56,958 bases of DNA. Source: Bacteroidaceae bacterium. Its GTDB lineage: Bacteria > Bacteroidota > Bacteroidia > Bacteroidales > Bacteroidaceae. The DNA lies in NCBI GenBank assembly GCA_017546505.1, contig JAFYWV010000089.1:1-56958 (forward strand), written 5' to 3'. A program made the translations under genes and the position numbers. This document shows positions 34,319 to 43,754 of the stretch, one piece after another. Numbering within the stretch: position 1 is the stretch's first letter; each line of letters begins with the position of its first letter. A model generated the notes under the pieces. The model was not told the DNA's origin, ran no database searches, and saw nothing but the letters and a program-made list of their open reading frames with translations.

Positions 34319-37300
34319 ATGACAATATTATTGTTGTTGCTGTTTTTCTCAATGAGGTTCGACGAGGTGAAGCATCGTCTGGCTTCATACGTCTCTGTTG
34401 AATTGACCGACAATTATGGTATACCCCTTGATGTGAAGTCGGTTGAAGTGCGCAGTCTTAATGATTTGCGTCTCAAGGATGTCGTGCTTTTTGACCTTGC
34501 CGGTGATACGGTGTTGTATGCCGATGAGGCTCGCGTCTACTTACAGACAAAAATGTTGCTTGAGAATGTGGTGAGGGTGAATACTTTGGTGTTTGCTGCA
34601 CCTGATATAAGGTTGAGACGTGAAACGCCGGACAGCGACTTGAATATACAATTTATTATTGATATTATAAACGGCAATAAAAAAGAAGATACCAATATCG
34701 ATTTGAGCATAAATCAACTTCTGGTGTATGATGGACGTTTTACCTATGATGTCTTGAGTGAGAAACAGTGTGTTGGTGCTTTTGACCCAAACCACATATC
34801 TGTGTCTGATTTTGCTTGTAATCTGTCGTTGAATAAATTTAGAGACAACGAACTCGATCTCTTTATCCGCTCCATAAGCGGAAAGGAGCGTTGTGGCTTG
34901 AGCGTGGAGAGGTTGAGAAGTCACGTAAAAGGCGTTGGACGTGACTACTGTTTTGAAAATCTGGATTTGAGACTGCCTGTGAGCCGTGTCGTTGCCGATA
35001 AGGTAGAGATTAGTGCTGATAGTGCTTGGAGTGACATCACTTTCAGAGGTGGTATACGAAGTGACCTCTTTGCTATTGATGATGTTGCGCCGTTTGTAAA
35101 ATTTCCTTATGAGGGTTGCCCGGCTGTGGCATTCAGTGTAGATGGTTTCTGCAGCAGGGACAGTGTCAGTGCCGATGTGTCGGCATTTGCCGTTGATAAT
35201 AGCTTTGGACTAAAGAGCAATATTCTTGTCTCGGCACCTTTTACCGATAAAAGAAAGGGATGTGTTGTCATTGATGAGTGTTTTGCTATGAGCAATATAA
35301 CAGAAGCACTGATAGCTCATTCAAAGCTCGATACACTAAAGTATGATGTCGCCGACAAGTTAGGTGATTTGTATCTCAAAGGCAGTGCCTCTTTCGGCAA
35401 GGGCAAGATACAGGGCAAGGCTATGGTCGATTGTAGGAACGGAAGTCTGGCGCTGGGTGGCTCGATGGCCTCGGACGGACACTATAGTTTGACTATGCAA
35501 GGAATTGATTTGCAGTTGAAGGCTCTTACCGGTGTTGATAGACTATCAAGTGGTGAGATAAATCTGGTGGCTACGGGTAACATTAAGGATAAATCCAATT
35601 TGTTGAATGTCAACGGCGATGTCAGGAATCTTGTTTACAACGACTATGAGTATGCTCCGCTTGCTTTTAATGGAGAATATAATGCCGAGGCTGTTGCTGC
35701 AAAGATTGTGGCTGATGACCCTAATGTACAAATGCAATTGACGGCGAGATATAATATCAAGAAGGATAAATCGCTGAAACTGTATTTGAAGTCTGATAGA
35801 TTTGTTCCGGCAAATCTGAATCTTTACAAGTCTGAGAAAACTCAGGTCTTTGCATTTGACCTTAATGGGGATTACATCGATTATGGTGACGGGAAAAGCA
35901 TCGTAAATGCCAAAATTGACAATTTATCTTTAATAGATGATAGTGACACGACTTTTGTACGCAATTTCTATGTCAGCGACAATAGTGCAGGTGATGAGAG
36001 GTTGCTTATGGTGACATCTGATTTTGCCAATGTAAGTATCACAGGAGAGTTTGATTTCAAGAGTATTATAGGTGGTTTGACAGATGCTCTGATGTCTCAT
36101 TTGCCTGTGCTGGAAATTGCATCGGGTAAAAGCGAGCCTCCATTGTCTGTCAATGATTTTTATTACGATGTTTCCATAAGGAACACAATTCCATTGACAA
36201 AAATCCTCAATTTGCCGGTGACTGTGCTTGAGCCATCAAGCATCAGTGGCGCTTTCAGTGAGAGTAAAAATATCTTTACGGTAGATGCAAATATAAATAA
36301 AATAGATTTTGATGGCGGGTTGGTGCGTTCTGTTAGAGTGAATGGTATGTCGCACAATAGTGGTCTTAAGTTGGAAGTGCAATCAAATGTGCCCATAGTG
36401 AAGGGGATTGATAACTTTGACTACAATAGTTTTGAAGAAGATATTGTTGTGAGGGCCAGTGCCAATGTCGCATCTGACAATATTAATGGTGTTGTCGCTT
36501 GGAATAATTATAAGGCCGATGATGTGATGACCGGTACGGTGCGTATGAATGTTGATTTCAGCAGAAATCTTGAACACGAATTGGAATTGGCTGCGAGGAT
36601 TAGTAAGGACAACATTGTGCACAAGAACAAAGTATGGCACATCAATGAGGGTATAATATATGGCGAAATTGACAAACTTTTTGTTGAGAACGTAGGCCTC
36701 TCAAGTGATATGCAGGAATTGAAGGTTGATGGAGTTATCGGCAGGGAGCAGAGTGATAGTTTGAACGCCTATCTGAAGAATGTCGATGTGGCCACAGTCT
36801 TTGATTTTATTAAACTTCGTGTTTTGGAATTTGGTGGTAAGGCTACCGGTACGGCACACCTGACTGGATTGTTGTCGTCGCCTAATGCCGGTGGTCGTCT
36901 CAGCGTCAGCAATTTCAGTATCGACGGTGCAGTTCTGGGTCTGGGCGATATATATGTCGGTTGGGAGGATGCAAGCAAAAGTATAGTGCTTGATGCCGGT
37001 ATATATAACAAAAAAAATGAAGTAACTACGGTAAAAGGTTTCTTGTCACAGCCTAACGATACGATAACCTTGATGATTGATGCCAATAATCTGAATGTTG
37101 CATTCCTTGACAAGAAACTGCGCAAATTCTTGTCTGACTTGGATGGAACGGGTAGTGGCCGGGTGCACCTCAGTGGAGGTTGGCGTGCTGTGGACTTGGA
37201 GGGTGCTGTTGCATTGCATTGTTCGGCAAAGGTGAATGCCAATAATACCAGATACTATTTTAACGGCGATTCGCTGAGGTTTGCAAAGGGAGTAATGACC

Positions 37301-38767
37301 TTTGGGAATACAAGATTATTTGATAAATTTGGCAATAAAGGCAGTATATCCGGTGCATTGAAACATCAAAATCTAGGGAACTGGGCTTGTGACTTCAATA
37401 TTTATGCAGATAGAATGTTGGTGTATGACACCAATGATTTCGGTCAGTTGCCATTTTACGGTACAGTGTTTGCTACCGGCAATGCCCTGATAAAGAGCGA
37501 TGCCTCGGGCTTTTTGTTGAAGACAAATAATATGAGGACAATGCCGGGCTCGCGTTTTGTCTATGACTCGAACGAGGCGAGCGGTGCGCGTGATAACAGC
37601 TTTGTGACATTTACCGATAACAGCAAGGGTAGGAAGTTGGATGTAAAGTCGTATGGCGAGCCGCTTGTCAAGGAGCCTGTAAAGACTTCATCGGGCAATA
37701 TGACGCTTGACTTTATGTTTGACATAAACGAATCGCTTGAATTGAAGGTCTACACAAATCGGCAAAATGACGATTACATAAGCCTTTATGGCAATGGTCC
37801 TATTAATGCAGTATACAACAACAAGACCGGATTTAGTATGAAGGGTAATCTGAATTTGGCGCGTGGTTCTTACAAATTCACTATCCAGGATATATTCCCT
37901 AAAGTCTTTGAAATTTCCAAGGGTAGTACACTGTCATTCAATGGTGACCCATATAAAGCCGAACTGAATTTGAAGACAAAGTATCTTGTTCCTTCGGCAT
38001 CTCTAAGCGACCTTACAACAGAAATTGCCAAGCGCAAGACTGTTAAAGTAAATTGCTTGATGAATATTACAGGTAGTCTCGAATCACCCGACCTGGAGTT
38101 TGACCTTGAACTTCCTGAGGGCAGTGAAGAAGAACGTGAACTGCTTGCCAGTGTGGCAAGTACTCCCGACCAAAAGAATATGCAATTTGTATATCTGTTG
38201 GGTGTAGGTAAGTTCTATACTTTCGATGCCAACAATGCTCAGACTGATGAATCAAGCCATTCATCTACAGCAATGGAGTCATTAATCTCAAATACAATAT
38301 CCGGCCAGTTGAATAATATGTTGGGAAAGATTATAAACAGCGCAAACTGGAATATCTCAGGTAATATAGCTACCAGTGAACGCGGATGGAACAGTATGGA
38401 GGTTGAGGGTATGCTTCGCGGTCGTCTGCTTAATAATCGTCTGCAGATAAACGGAAATCTCGGTTATCGTGAAAATCCGATAGCCAACAGAAACTTTATC
38501 GGAGATTTTGAATTGCTTTGGCTGCTGAGCCCTAAATATAATTGGAATATAAAGGCTTACAGCAAGACAAACGACCGTTATTTTTCAAAGACCGACCTGA
38601 CAACACAGGGTGTGGGAACATCTATCCTGTTTGAATTCGACCGTTGGAAGTGGTGGGGCGACAAGAAGAATAAAAAGAAGGATAAAAAGAAAAAGAACAA
38701 GTTGTCTGGCGGCGTTGATAATGGCTCGTTAGAGGAGAATGCAGTTGTGAATGTGGATAACGAATAA
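34319..38767 (+). CDS. tamB: TamB/YtfN-family translocation and assembly module protein
   Basis: A large periplasm-spanning protein of the AsmA-like/TamB superfamily that helps assemble the outer membrane or move phospholipid. About 1482 residues: an N-terminal membrane anchor (TILLLLLFFSM), a very long stretch of short beta strands (beta-taco groove), and a C-terminal DUF490 domain with KFTIQDIFPKVFEISKGSTLSFNGDP and ITGSLESPDLEFDLELP. It ends in an unusual lysine-rich tail (KNKKKDKKKKNK). The ATG at 34319 is the first ATG, but the frame is open 55 bases upstream with anchor-like sequence, so the real start is uncertain. It is followed 18 bases later by argF'. Confidence 0.85.
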   Translation: MTILLLLLFFSMRFDEVKHRLASYVSVELTDNYGIPLDVKSVEVRSLNDLRLKDVVLFDLAGDTVLYADEARVYLQTKMLLENVVRVNTLVFAAPDIRLRRETPDSDLNIQFIIDIINGNKKEDTNIDLSINQLLVYDGRFTYDVLSEKQCVGAFDPNHISVSDFACNLSLNKFRDNELDLFIRSISGKERCGLSVERLRSHVKGVGRDYCFENLDLRLPVSRVVADKVEISADSAWSDITFRGGIRSDLFAIDDVAPFVKFPYEGCPAVAFSVDGFCSRDSVSADVSAFAVDNSFGLKSNILVSAPFTDKRKGCVVIDECFAMSNITEALIAHSKLDTLKYDVADKLGDLYLKGSASFGKGKIQGKAMVDCRNGSLALGGSMASDGHYSLTMQGIDLQLKALTGVDRLSSGEINLVATGNIKDKSNLLNVNGDVRNLVYNDYEYAPLAFNGEYNAEAVAAKIVADDPNVQMQLTARYNIKKDKSLKLYLKSDRFVPANLNLYKSEKTQVFAFDLNGDYIDYGDGKSIVNAKIDNLSLIDDSDTTFVRNFYVSDNSAGDERLLMVTSDFANVSITGEFDFKSIIGGLTDALMSHLPVLEIASGKSEPPLSVNDFYYDVSIRNTIPLTKILNLPVTVLEPSSISGAFSESKNIFTVDANINKIDFDGGLVRSVRVNGMSHNSGLKLEVQSNVPIVKGIDNFDYNSFEEDIVVRASANVASDNINGVVAWNNYKADDVMTGTVRMNVDFSRNLEHELELAARISKDNIVHKNKVWHINEGIIYGEIDKLFVENVGLSSDMQELKVDGVIGREQSDSLNAYLKNVDVATVFDFIKLRVLEFGGKATGTAHLTGLLSSPNAGGRLSVSNFSIDGAVLGLGDIYVGWEDASKSIVLDAGIYNKKNEVTTVKGFLSQPNDTITLMIDANNLNVAFLDKKLRKFLSDLDGTGSGRVHLSGGWRAVDLEGAVALHCSAKVNANNTRYYFNGDSLRFAKGVMTFGNTRLFDKFGNKGSISGALKHQNLGNWACDFNIYADRMLVYDTNDFGQLPFYGTVFATGNALIKSDASGFLLKTNNMRTMPGSRFVYDSNEASGARDNSFVTFTDNSKGRKLDVKSYGEPLVKEPVKTSSGNMTLDFMFDINESLELKVYTNRQNDDYISLYGNGPINAVYNNKTGFSMKGNLNLARGSYKFTIQDIFPKVFEISKGSTLSFNGDPYKAELNLKTKYLVPSASLSDLTTEIAKRKTVKVNCLMNITGSLESPDLEFDLELPEGSEEERELLASVASTPDQKNMQFVYLLGVGKFYTFDANNAQTDESSHSSTAMESLISNTISGQLNNMLGKIINSANWNISGNIATSERGWNSMEVEGMLRGRLLNNRLQINGNLGYRENPIANRNFIGDFELLWLLSPKYNWNIKAYSKTNDRYFSKTDLTTQGVGTSILFEFDRWKWWGDKKNKKKDKKKKNKLSGGVDNGSLEENAVVNVDNE

Positions 38768-38785
38768 CATACACCTAATTAATAT

Positions 38786-39742
38786 ATGAGAAACTTTGTT
38801 TCAGTGAATGATATATGTGACCTGGGGAAGGCACTTGATGAGGCTTTTGAGATAAAGGCCGATCGTTTCAAATATTGCAATCTTGGCAGGAACAAGACAT
38901 TGATGATGGTTTTCTTTAATTCAAGCTTGCGTACCAGGCTGAGCACACAAAAGGCTGCCTTGAACCTTGGGATGAATGTCATTGTTCTTGACATTAACCA
39001 GGGTGCCTGGAAACTTGAGACTGAGCGCGGAGTGATTATGGATGGTGATAAACCTGAACATATTCTTGAAGCTATTCCCGTTATGGGAAGCTATTGCGAT
39101 GTGATAGGTGTACGTTCGTTTGCGCGTTTCGAGAATAAGAGCGATGATTACAACGAGGTTATACTCAATCAGTTTATCAAATATTCGGGACGTCCTGTGT
39201 TTTCAATGGAGGCTGCAACCCGTCATCCTTTGCAGAGTTTTGCCGACCTTATAACTATTGAAGAGTACAAGACAAAACCTCGTCCAAAAGTCGTTCTTAC
39301 TTGGGCACCACATCCAAAAGCGCTGCCACAGGCTGTTCCCAACTCTTTCGCCGAGTGGATGAACGCGGCCGATTATGATTTTGTAATCACCCACCCTAAA
39401 GGCTATGAACTTGACCCTGCTTTTGTCGGTAATGCTCGTGTAGAGTATGACCAGATGAAGGCTTTTGAGGGAGCAGACTTTGTTTATGCCAAGAACTGGG
39501 CTGCATATAGCGGTGACAACTATGGCAAGGTGCTTTCAACCGACCGCGACTGGACCGTGAGTGACCGCCAGATGGCTGTGACAGACAATGCCTATTTTAT
39601 GCACTGCCTGCCCGTAAGGCGCAATATGATTGTTACGGATGATGTGATTGAGAGTGAACGTTCCTTGGTTATTCCTCAGGCTGCCAATCGTGAGATTTCG
39701 GCAACGGTGGTGCTGAAGAAGATACTTGAAGGATTGAAATAA
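38786..39742 (+). CDS. argF': N-succinylornithine carbamoyltransferase
   Basis: Transfers carbamoyl phosphate to an N-acylated ornithine in arginine synthesis. The 318-residue protein has the carbamoyl-phosphate site SSLRTR (46-51), the acyl-ornithine clamp region around WKLETERGVIMDGDKPEHI, and HCLPVRR near the end. Residue 90 is proline, the position that separates N-succinylornithine enzymes (Pro90, as in Bacteroides fragilis) from N-acetylornithine enzymes (Glu). Specificity is therefore predicted as succinyl. No other arginine gene is nearby. Confidence 0.9.
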   Translation: MRNFVSVNDICDLGKALDEAFEIKADRFKYCNLGRNKTLMMVFFNSSLRTRLSTQKAALNLGMNVIVLDINQGAWKLETERGVIMDGDKPEHILEAIPVMGSYCDVIGVRSFARFENKSDDYNEVILNQFIKYSGRPVFSMEAATRHPLQSFADLITIEEYKTKPRPKVVLTWAPHPKALPQAVPNSFAEWMNAADYDFVITHPKGYELDPAFVGNARVEYDQMKAFEGADFVYAKNWAAYSGDNYGKVLSTDRDWTVSDRQMAVTDNAYFMHCLPVRRNMIVTDDVIESERSLVIPQAANREISATVVLKKILEGLK

Positions 39743-39747
39743 GTTCG

Positions 39748-39779
39748 GGAGCTACCTTTCCGGGGCAGCTCCGCTTTTT
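39748..39779. terminator. Terminator between argF' and the DoxX gene
   Basis: GGAGCTACC (39748-39756) pairs with GGCAGCTCC (39764-39772) with one mismatch, followed by GCTTTTT. Confidence 0.75.
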
Positions 39780-39787
39780 GTATGGGC

Positions 39788-40219
39788 TCATAAAAATCTC
39801 TTTAGAAAACCATCGACAGAGTATCGTCCCGGGCCGGTGATGTACAGGAGAACGAAGACAGTAAGGTATATGAATGAAAGCTCCTTTGTCGCCAAAGGGT
39901 CTCCCGCGTGTATCACAAAGAATGCAATGCACATTGTGAATATCATTGGTATAAGGCAAAGACGGAACAGACTGCCTAGTATGAAGCCGAACGAACATAT
40001 AATCTCGGCAAACAGCACAAGCCATAAAGACAATCTACTTCCAATCCCTATCGGGTTTGGAAATGTTTCGGGGTATTCACTGTAGATGTGTAGCTTGGCT
40101 ATACCGTGGCTGAGGAATAGAAAACCAAAAATTAAACGTGCCAGTAGGAGTATCATTGATTTTGTAGATGACGATACCGGCTCGCTGAACAGTGATTTCA
40201 GTAATTTCTTTCTAAACAT
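39788..40219 (-). CDS. DoxX-family membrane protein
   Basis: A 143-residue inner-membrane protein with four helices: MILLLARLIFGFLFLSHG (with the conserved HGIAKL), LSLWLVLFAEIICSFGFILG, LCLIPMIFTMCIAFFVIH and FIYLTVFVLLYITG. The DoxX family is linked to quinone or oxidant handling, but its reaction is unknown. The ATG at 40219 is chosen over 40252, which would start inside a hairpin. It may be cotranscribed with the SIMPL gene upstream, unless the hairpin terminates. Confidence 0.85.
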   Translation of the reverse strand: MFRKKLLKSLFSEPVSSSTKSMILLLARLIFGFLFLSHGIAKLHIYSEYPETFPNPIGIGSRLSLWLVLFAEIICSFGFILGSLFRLCLIPMIFTMCIAFFVIHAGDPLATKELSFIYLTVFVLLYITGPGRYSVDGFLKRFL

Positions 40220-40220
40220 A

Positions 40221-40254
40221 ATATGCGGTGTTTTTTGTGTGAAACACCGCATAT
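40221..40254. terminator. Hairpin between the SIMPL and DoxX genes, touching the DoxX start
   Basis: A perfect 13-base inverted repeat (40221-40233 with 40242-40254) with an 8-base loop, one base upstream of the DoxX ATG. It could end SIMPL transcription or control DoxX translation. It lacks a strong U-tract on the minus strand. Confidence 0.55.
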
Positions 40255-40282
40255 CGTAATATTGTTCGTGCTGTTAAAGGCT

Positions 40283-40999
40283 TTATTTGAGCTCAAAACG
40301 GACATTTACTGTAAAGCGATAGGCTGTCTTCCCGATGCTTATTACAGGGGCACCTGCTGAATTTTCAATGATTGCTTCATCGCTGACATTTTGTGCGCGT
40401 GCTTTGTACATTCTCGGTTGTGACTGATTGCTGTTCATCCAGTAGCTTATTGTTATAGCCTTGCCTGCTGTCTGCCCGATTGCGCCTGCCAAAGTCTCGG
40501 CTTCTGCTTTTGCCTGTTTCATTGCCTCTATGCTCATCTCTGCTTTAAGCTCTTTCTCGGCAGTGTATCTTGTACGCACCAATTCAATGTCTGATATTTG
40601 TCTCTCCTCCAATGAAGCTATTACATTCTGCATTGTCGCCGCATCGTGAAGTTTCAGCATATATGTGGCTTCAGTCCGGGTCTTTATGTTTTTTGATAAG
40701 GCCTTGTAGCCTATTTCACTGCCCATATAGTTGAGTGTAAGGCACTCGGAGACGTCAATACGGTTTGCTTTTAGTGCTCCTATCATTGCCGCCTGCATCT
40801 CTTCGAGAGTTTTTTTGCACTTGTAGTCATTCTCATTTATGGTTATCATAAGATATAACTCATTGGGCGTAACTTCTCGCTCGACAGTGGTGTTTATGTC
40901 AATATAAGACTCGGCTGTATTCTGCGCCGTGCTCTTTGATGGCAATGCAAAAAGTATTATTGTGGCTATAATACTTGCTGTGAGGATTTTTCTTTTCAT
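40283..40999 (-). CDS. SIMPL-domain (DUF541) exported protein
   Basis: A 238-residue protein with a signal peptide (to STAQ, about residue 25) and a SIMPL domain: YIDINTTVEREVTPNELYLMITINE, ERQISDIELVRTRY, and the final ISIGKTAYRFTVNVRFELK. Family members are periplasmic or surface proteins of unknown role, linked to stress or signalling. The conserved helix AKAEAETLAGAIGQTAGKAITISY is present. It is followed by a hairpin and the DoxX gene. A -7 box (CAAAAATA, 41007-41014) lies just upstream. Confidence 0.82.
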   Translation of the reverse strand: MKRKILTASIIATIILFALPSKSTAQNTAESYIDINTTVEREVTPNELYLMITINENDYKCKKTLEEMQAAMIGALKANRIDVSECLTLNYMGSEIGYKALSKNIKTRTEATYMLKLHDAATMQNVIASLEERQISDIELVRTRYTAEKELKAEMSIEAMKQAKAEAETLAGAIGQTAGKAITISYWMNSNQSQPRMYKARAQNVSDEAIIENSAGAPVISIGKTAYRFTVNVRFELK

Positions 41000-41116
41000 A
41001 TAGCTTCAAAAATATGGTTATACAATATGTGCTTTATGTGAAACATCACGCAAGTTGGCAAATATTATTGTGAGAAACAAGTCGGCAACTTTAGAATTAT
41101 GGATTTTTTGATTGAA

Positions 41117-42028
41117 TTAATCTTTTTTAAAGCTTTGCTTGCGGAATTCAAGTGGGGAAGTGCCACATCTCTTTTTGAAAAATGTCGAAAACTGTCCAAT
41201 ACACTCAAAATGCAGTTTTGATGATATTTCTGCAATACTCATATTTGTGGTAAGGAGCATCTCCTTGGCTTTTGTAAACTTCAGTTCCATACGGTACTGC
41301 CCCGGGGATATACCGCACTTTTTTTTGAATTCACGGCGGAACAGGGAGTAACTTATGTCAAGCGACTGTGCTATCTCCTCCAACGGGACATTGTTTGCCA
41401 AATCCTCCTTCATTACTGCTTTTGCCTGATTTATGATACGCTGAATATATGTGTCGCCGTATGTGTGATTGATGTCTTCGTAATGTATGCGTCCAATCAG
41501 TGATATGGCAAGGCTTGCAATGACTTGCTGATAGCCTCTCTTTTCCTCTGTGGCAATGTCTATGATTTCGTGGAATGTGTCTATTATTCTTGTGTCTATT
41601 CCAACTTTGAACACGCAGTTCTTGAATGTGAAAAAACCGCCTCTGATTTTGTCGTCCATAAAACTGCCGTTAAAGCCAATCCAATGGTCGTCCCAGCCTG
41701 TCTCGGGGTTAGGGGCAAAGGTGTGCCATTCGCCGGGGAAGAGTATGAACATCATTCCTGCCTCAATTTTTGTTCGGGAGCAGGATGCACTTTCAAAGTA
41801 TCCCGAACCTCGGGTTATGTAGAAAAGTTGGTATTCATTCAGGGTTCGTCGGCCGTTCTCGGAGAACTTGTAACCGTCTGGATAGGGAGAGAGTGGGTAG
41901 CTGTCGCCCGGGTGAATGTGCTGATAGCCGGCAGTTGTGATTGCCAGGCCCCACGATTTGTCTCGTGGTGATATCTGCAGATATTTCAGATGTTCAACTT
42001 TTTCCTTTACTGTCGTGCTTTCTGTCAT
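41117..42028 (-). CDS. AraC-family transcriptional regulator
   Basis: A 303-residue one-component regulator. The N-terminal half is an AraC-type cupin for a small ligand, probably a sugar (FYITRGSGYFESASCSRTKIEAGMMFILFPGEWHTFAPN). The C-terminal 100 residues hold two helix-turn-helix motifs (IAQSLDISYSLFRREFKKKCGISPGQY and IAEISSKLHFECIGQFSTFFKKRCGTSPLEFR). The ATG at 42028 is used, rather than an upstream GTG. It is divergent from the DcaP-like porin gene, its likely target. Activator or repressor role is not determinable. Confidence 0.9.
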   Translation of the reverse strand: MTESTTVKEKVEHLKYLQISPRDKSWGLAITTAGYQHIHPGDSYPLSPYPDGYKFSENGRRTLNEYQLFYITRGSGYFESASCSRTKIEAGMMFILFPGEWHTFAPNPETGWDDHWIGFNGSFMDDKIRGGFFTFKNCVFKVGIDTRIIDTFHEIIDIATEEKRGYQQVIASLAISLIGRIHYEDINHTYGDTYIQRIINQAKAVMKEDLANNVPLEEIAQSLDISYSLFRREFKKKCGISPGQYRMELKFTKAKEMLLTTNMSIAEISSKLHFECIGQFSTFFKKRCGTSPLEFRKQSFKKD

Positions 42029-42225
42029 AATCAACACTGTTGTCGGGTTTTTTATGCTTGGCGGTTACATTGGTTATGCAAAGGAAACAATAAGTTTTGA
42101 ATATGTATTCTTTTCTCTAAATAAAAATAGGTGGAGTGTGACTTTTTTTGTTTGGCTGCTATAGTTTAAACAAAATTCCACTTCGGGTGTTTAAATTGCT
42201 GTATTCATATAAAATGTTACAAGTT

Positions 42226-43509
42226 ATGAAAAAGATTTCAAAATTTATTTTGTTGCCGGCTTTTGGCATTTTTACAGCAGTACCGGCCAATGCGCAGAGT
42301 TGGGTAGAGGTTGCTGATGATGCAACACCTGTAATTTGTATCAGTGAGACGATCAATGAGGCACCCGATGTGGTGGAGATTTTCCAGACAACGCAGAGCC
42401 CCTATCACAACGATCCTCGTGCTCCTCGCTTTGTCCTTGTTGACCAGAAAGGTAAATGGGGATTGGGCATCGGTGGTTATCTGCAGACAAAAATTGAGTA
42501 TGACTTTGACAGGGCTGTCGACAATGTCGACTTCTTGCCCTCTGCCATACAGCGTGGCGGAGCACCTTCGAGCCAGTTCAGGATGGATATGACAAACTCT
42601 GTCATTTTTATGAAGCTTGTCGGAACAAGCCGCTTCTTGGGCGATTTCGAGGTGTACACGTCGGCAAACTGGAGGGGTAGTGGCCTTGGTCTGCAGTTGC
42701 AGAATGCTTATATGAGCAACAAGTATCTGAAGATTGGTTACACAGTGGGTTCATTTATGGACATTGCTGCAATTCCCATTACGATTGACTACGGTGGTCC
42801 TTGTGGTATGACCTTCTACCGTGCAACACAGGTTATGCTGCGTTATGCTTTTGATTTTGGTCTCTCAATGGGTATAAGTCTCGAAGCACCTGATGTCAAT
42901 GCCACAGAGAACGAGTCTTTTACAATCGATGCACAGCGTGTTCCTAATATACCGGTTTATGTACAATATAATCTTATGGGAAATCCTCTCAATCACATTC
43001 GCTTGGGCGCTGTGATGCGTGATATTTCTTATGTTGACAAAGTGAGCGGTAAGGATAATGACAAAGTCGGTTGGGGTACTCAGGCGAGTATGCTTGCTAC
43101 AATGGGACCGGTGCAGTTGCGTGGCCAATACACAGTGGGTGAGGGTATAGGCTCACTTGTGAATAATATTTCCAATGTAGGGGTAGATGTTGTCCCCGAC
43201 CCGACTACGCCGGGAAAGGCAATGATGCTCACCAGTGAGACGTGGTATGCCGGCGTGCAGTATAACTTCAGCAAACGTTTCTTTGCTTCGGCTACGTATA
43301 GTCAGACAGTGCTCCATTCCCGTAAAGGGTACGCCGAGGCAAATCCCGGTAGTTACCGTAAGGGACAATACCTTGCTGCGAACTTCTTCTATAATGCAAC
43401 GGATAATTTGCAGTTCGGTATAGAGTATCTGCACGGTTGGCGAATGGATTTCGATGAAAAGACCTATAATGCAAACAGAATAAACCTCTCGGCAAGGTAT
43501 GATTTCTGA
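42226..43509 (+). CDS. DcaP-like outer-membrane porin
   Basis: A 427-residue outer-membrane barrel with a signal peptide (MKKISKFILLPAFGIFTAVPANAQ, cut after residue 24 or so). The mature part starts with a linker, then alternating strands such as GKWGLGIGGYLQTKIEYDF and SSQFRMDMTNSVIFMKLVG, ending in RINLSARYDF with the terminal Phe typical of outer-membrane proteins. The DcaP family forms trimeric channels for organic anions. The ATG at 42226 is chosen because the longer frame has 26 non-signal residues in front. Substrate unknown; the divergent AraC gene suggests inducible uptake. Confidence 0.83.
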   Translation: MKKISKFILLPAFGIFTAVPANAQSWVEVADDATPVICISETINEAPDVVEIFQTTQSPYHNDPRAPRFVLVDQKGKWGLGIGGYLQTKIEYDFDRAVDNVDFLPSAIQRGGAPSSQFRMDMTNSVIFMKLVGTSRFLGDFEVYTSANWRGSGLGLQLQNAYMSNKYLKIGYTVGSFMDIAAIPITIDYGGPCGMTFYRATQVMLRYAFDFGLSMGISLEAPDVNATENESFTIDAQRVPNIPVYVQYNLMGNPLNHIRLGAVMRDISYVDKVSGKDNDKVGWGTQASMLATMGPVQLRGQYTVGEGIGSLVNNISNVGVDVVPDPTTPGKAMMLTSETWYAGVQYNFSKRFFASATYSQTVLHSRKGYAEANPGSYRKGQYLAANFFYNATDNLQFGIEYLHGWRMDFDEKTYNANRINLSARYDF

Positions 43510-43531
43510 AAACTGGCTTGAAGTAGAGTGC

Positions 43532-43564
43532 AACTCCGGATTACAATTGTAATTCGGAGTTTTT
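43532..43564 (+). terminator. Terminator after the DcaP-like porin gene
   Basis: AACTCCGGATTACAA (43532-43546) pairs with TTGTAATTCGGAGTT (43547-43561, one G-T pair), with a T-rich tail. Confidence 0.8.
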
Positions 43565-43660
43565 CGTTGCTTGAGACTTCGTTTTGTTTTTTTTAAATAT
43601 ATAGTGATAGTGTATTGCCATTTTTTTGGAAATATTATTTTGTTTTTTGAATTTTATGAA

Positions 43661-43668
43661 TATTTTTG
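43661..43668 (+). promoter_or_regulatory. -7 box of the PiT transporter gene
   Basis: TATTTTTG, with TTTG at 43639-43642 (18-base spacer), about 87 bases before the ATG. The rest of the gap 43565-43754 shows nothing further. Confidence 0.45.
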
Positions 43669-43754
43669 TGACATATTTGCGGCAATGCGGTAATGGGGGT
43701 ATGCCTTTTATCTGAATATGTCGTGTTGGCTTGAAAAACATTATTCAATAATAT

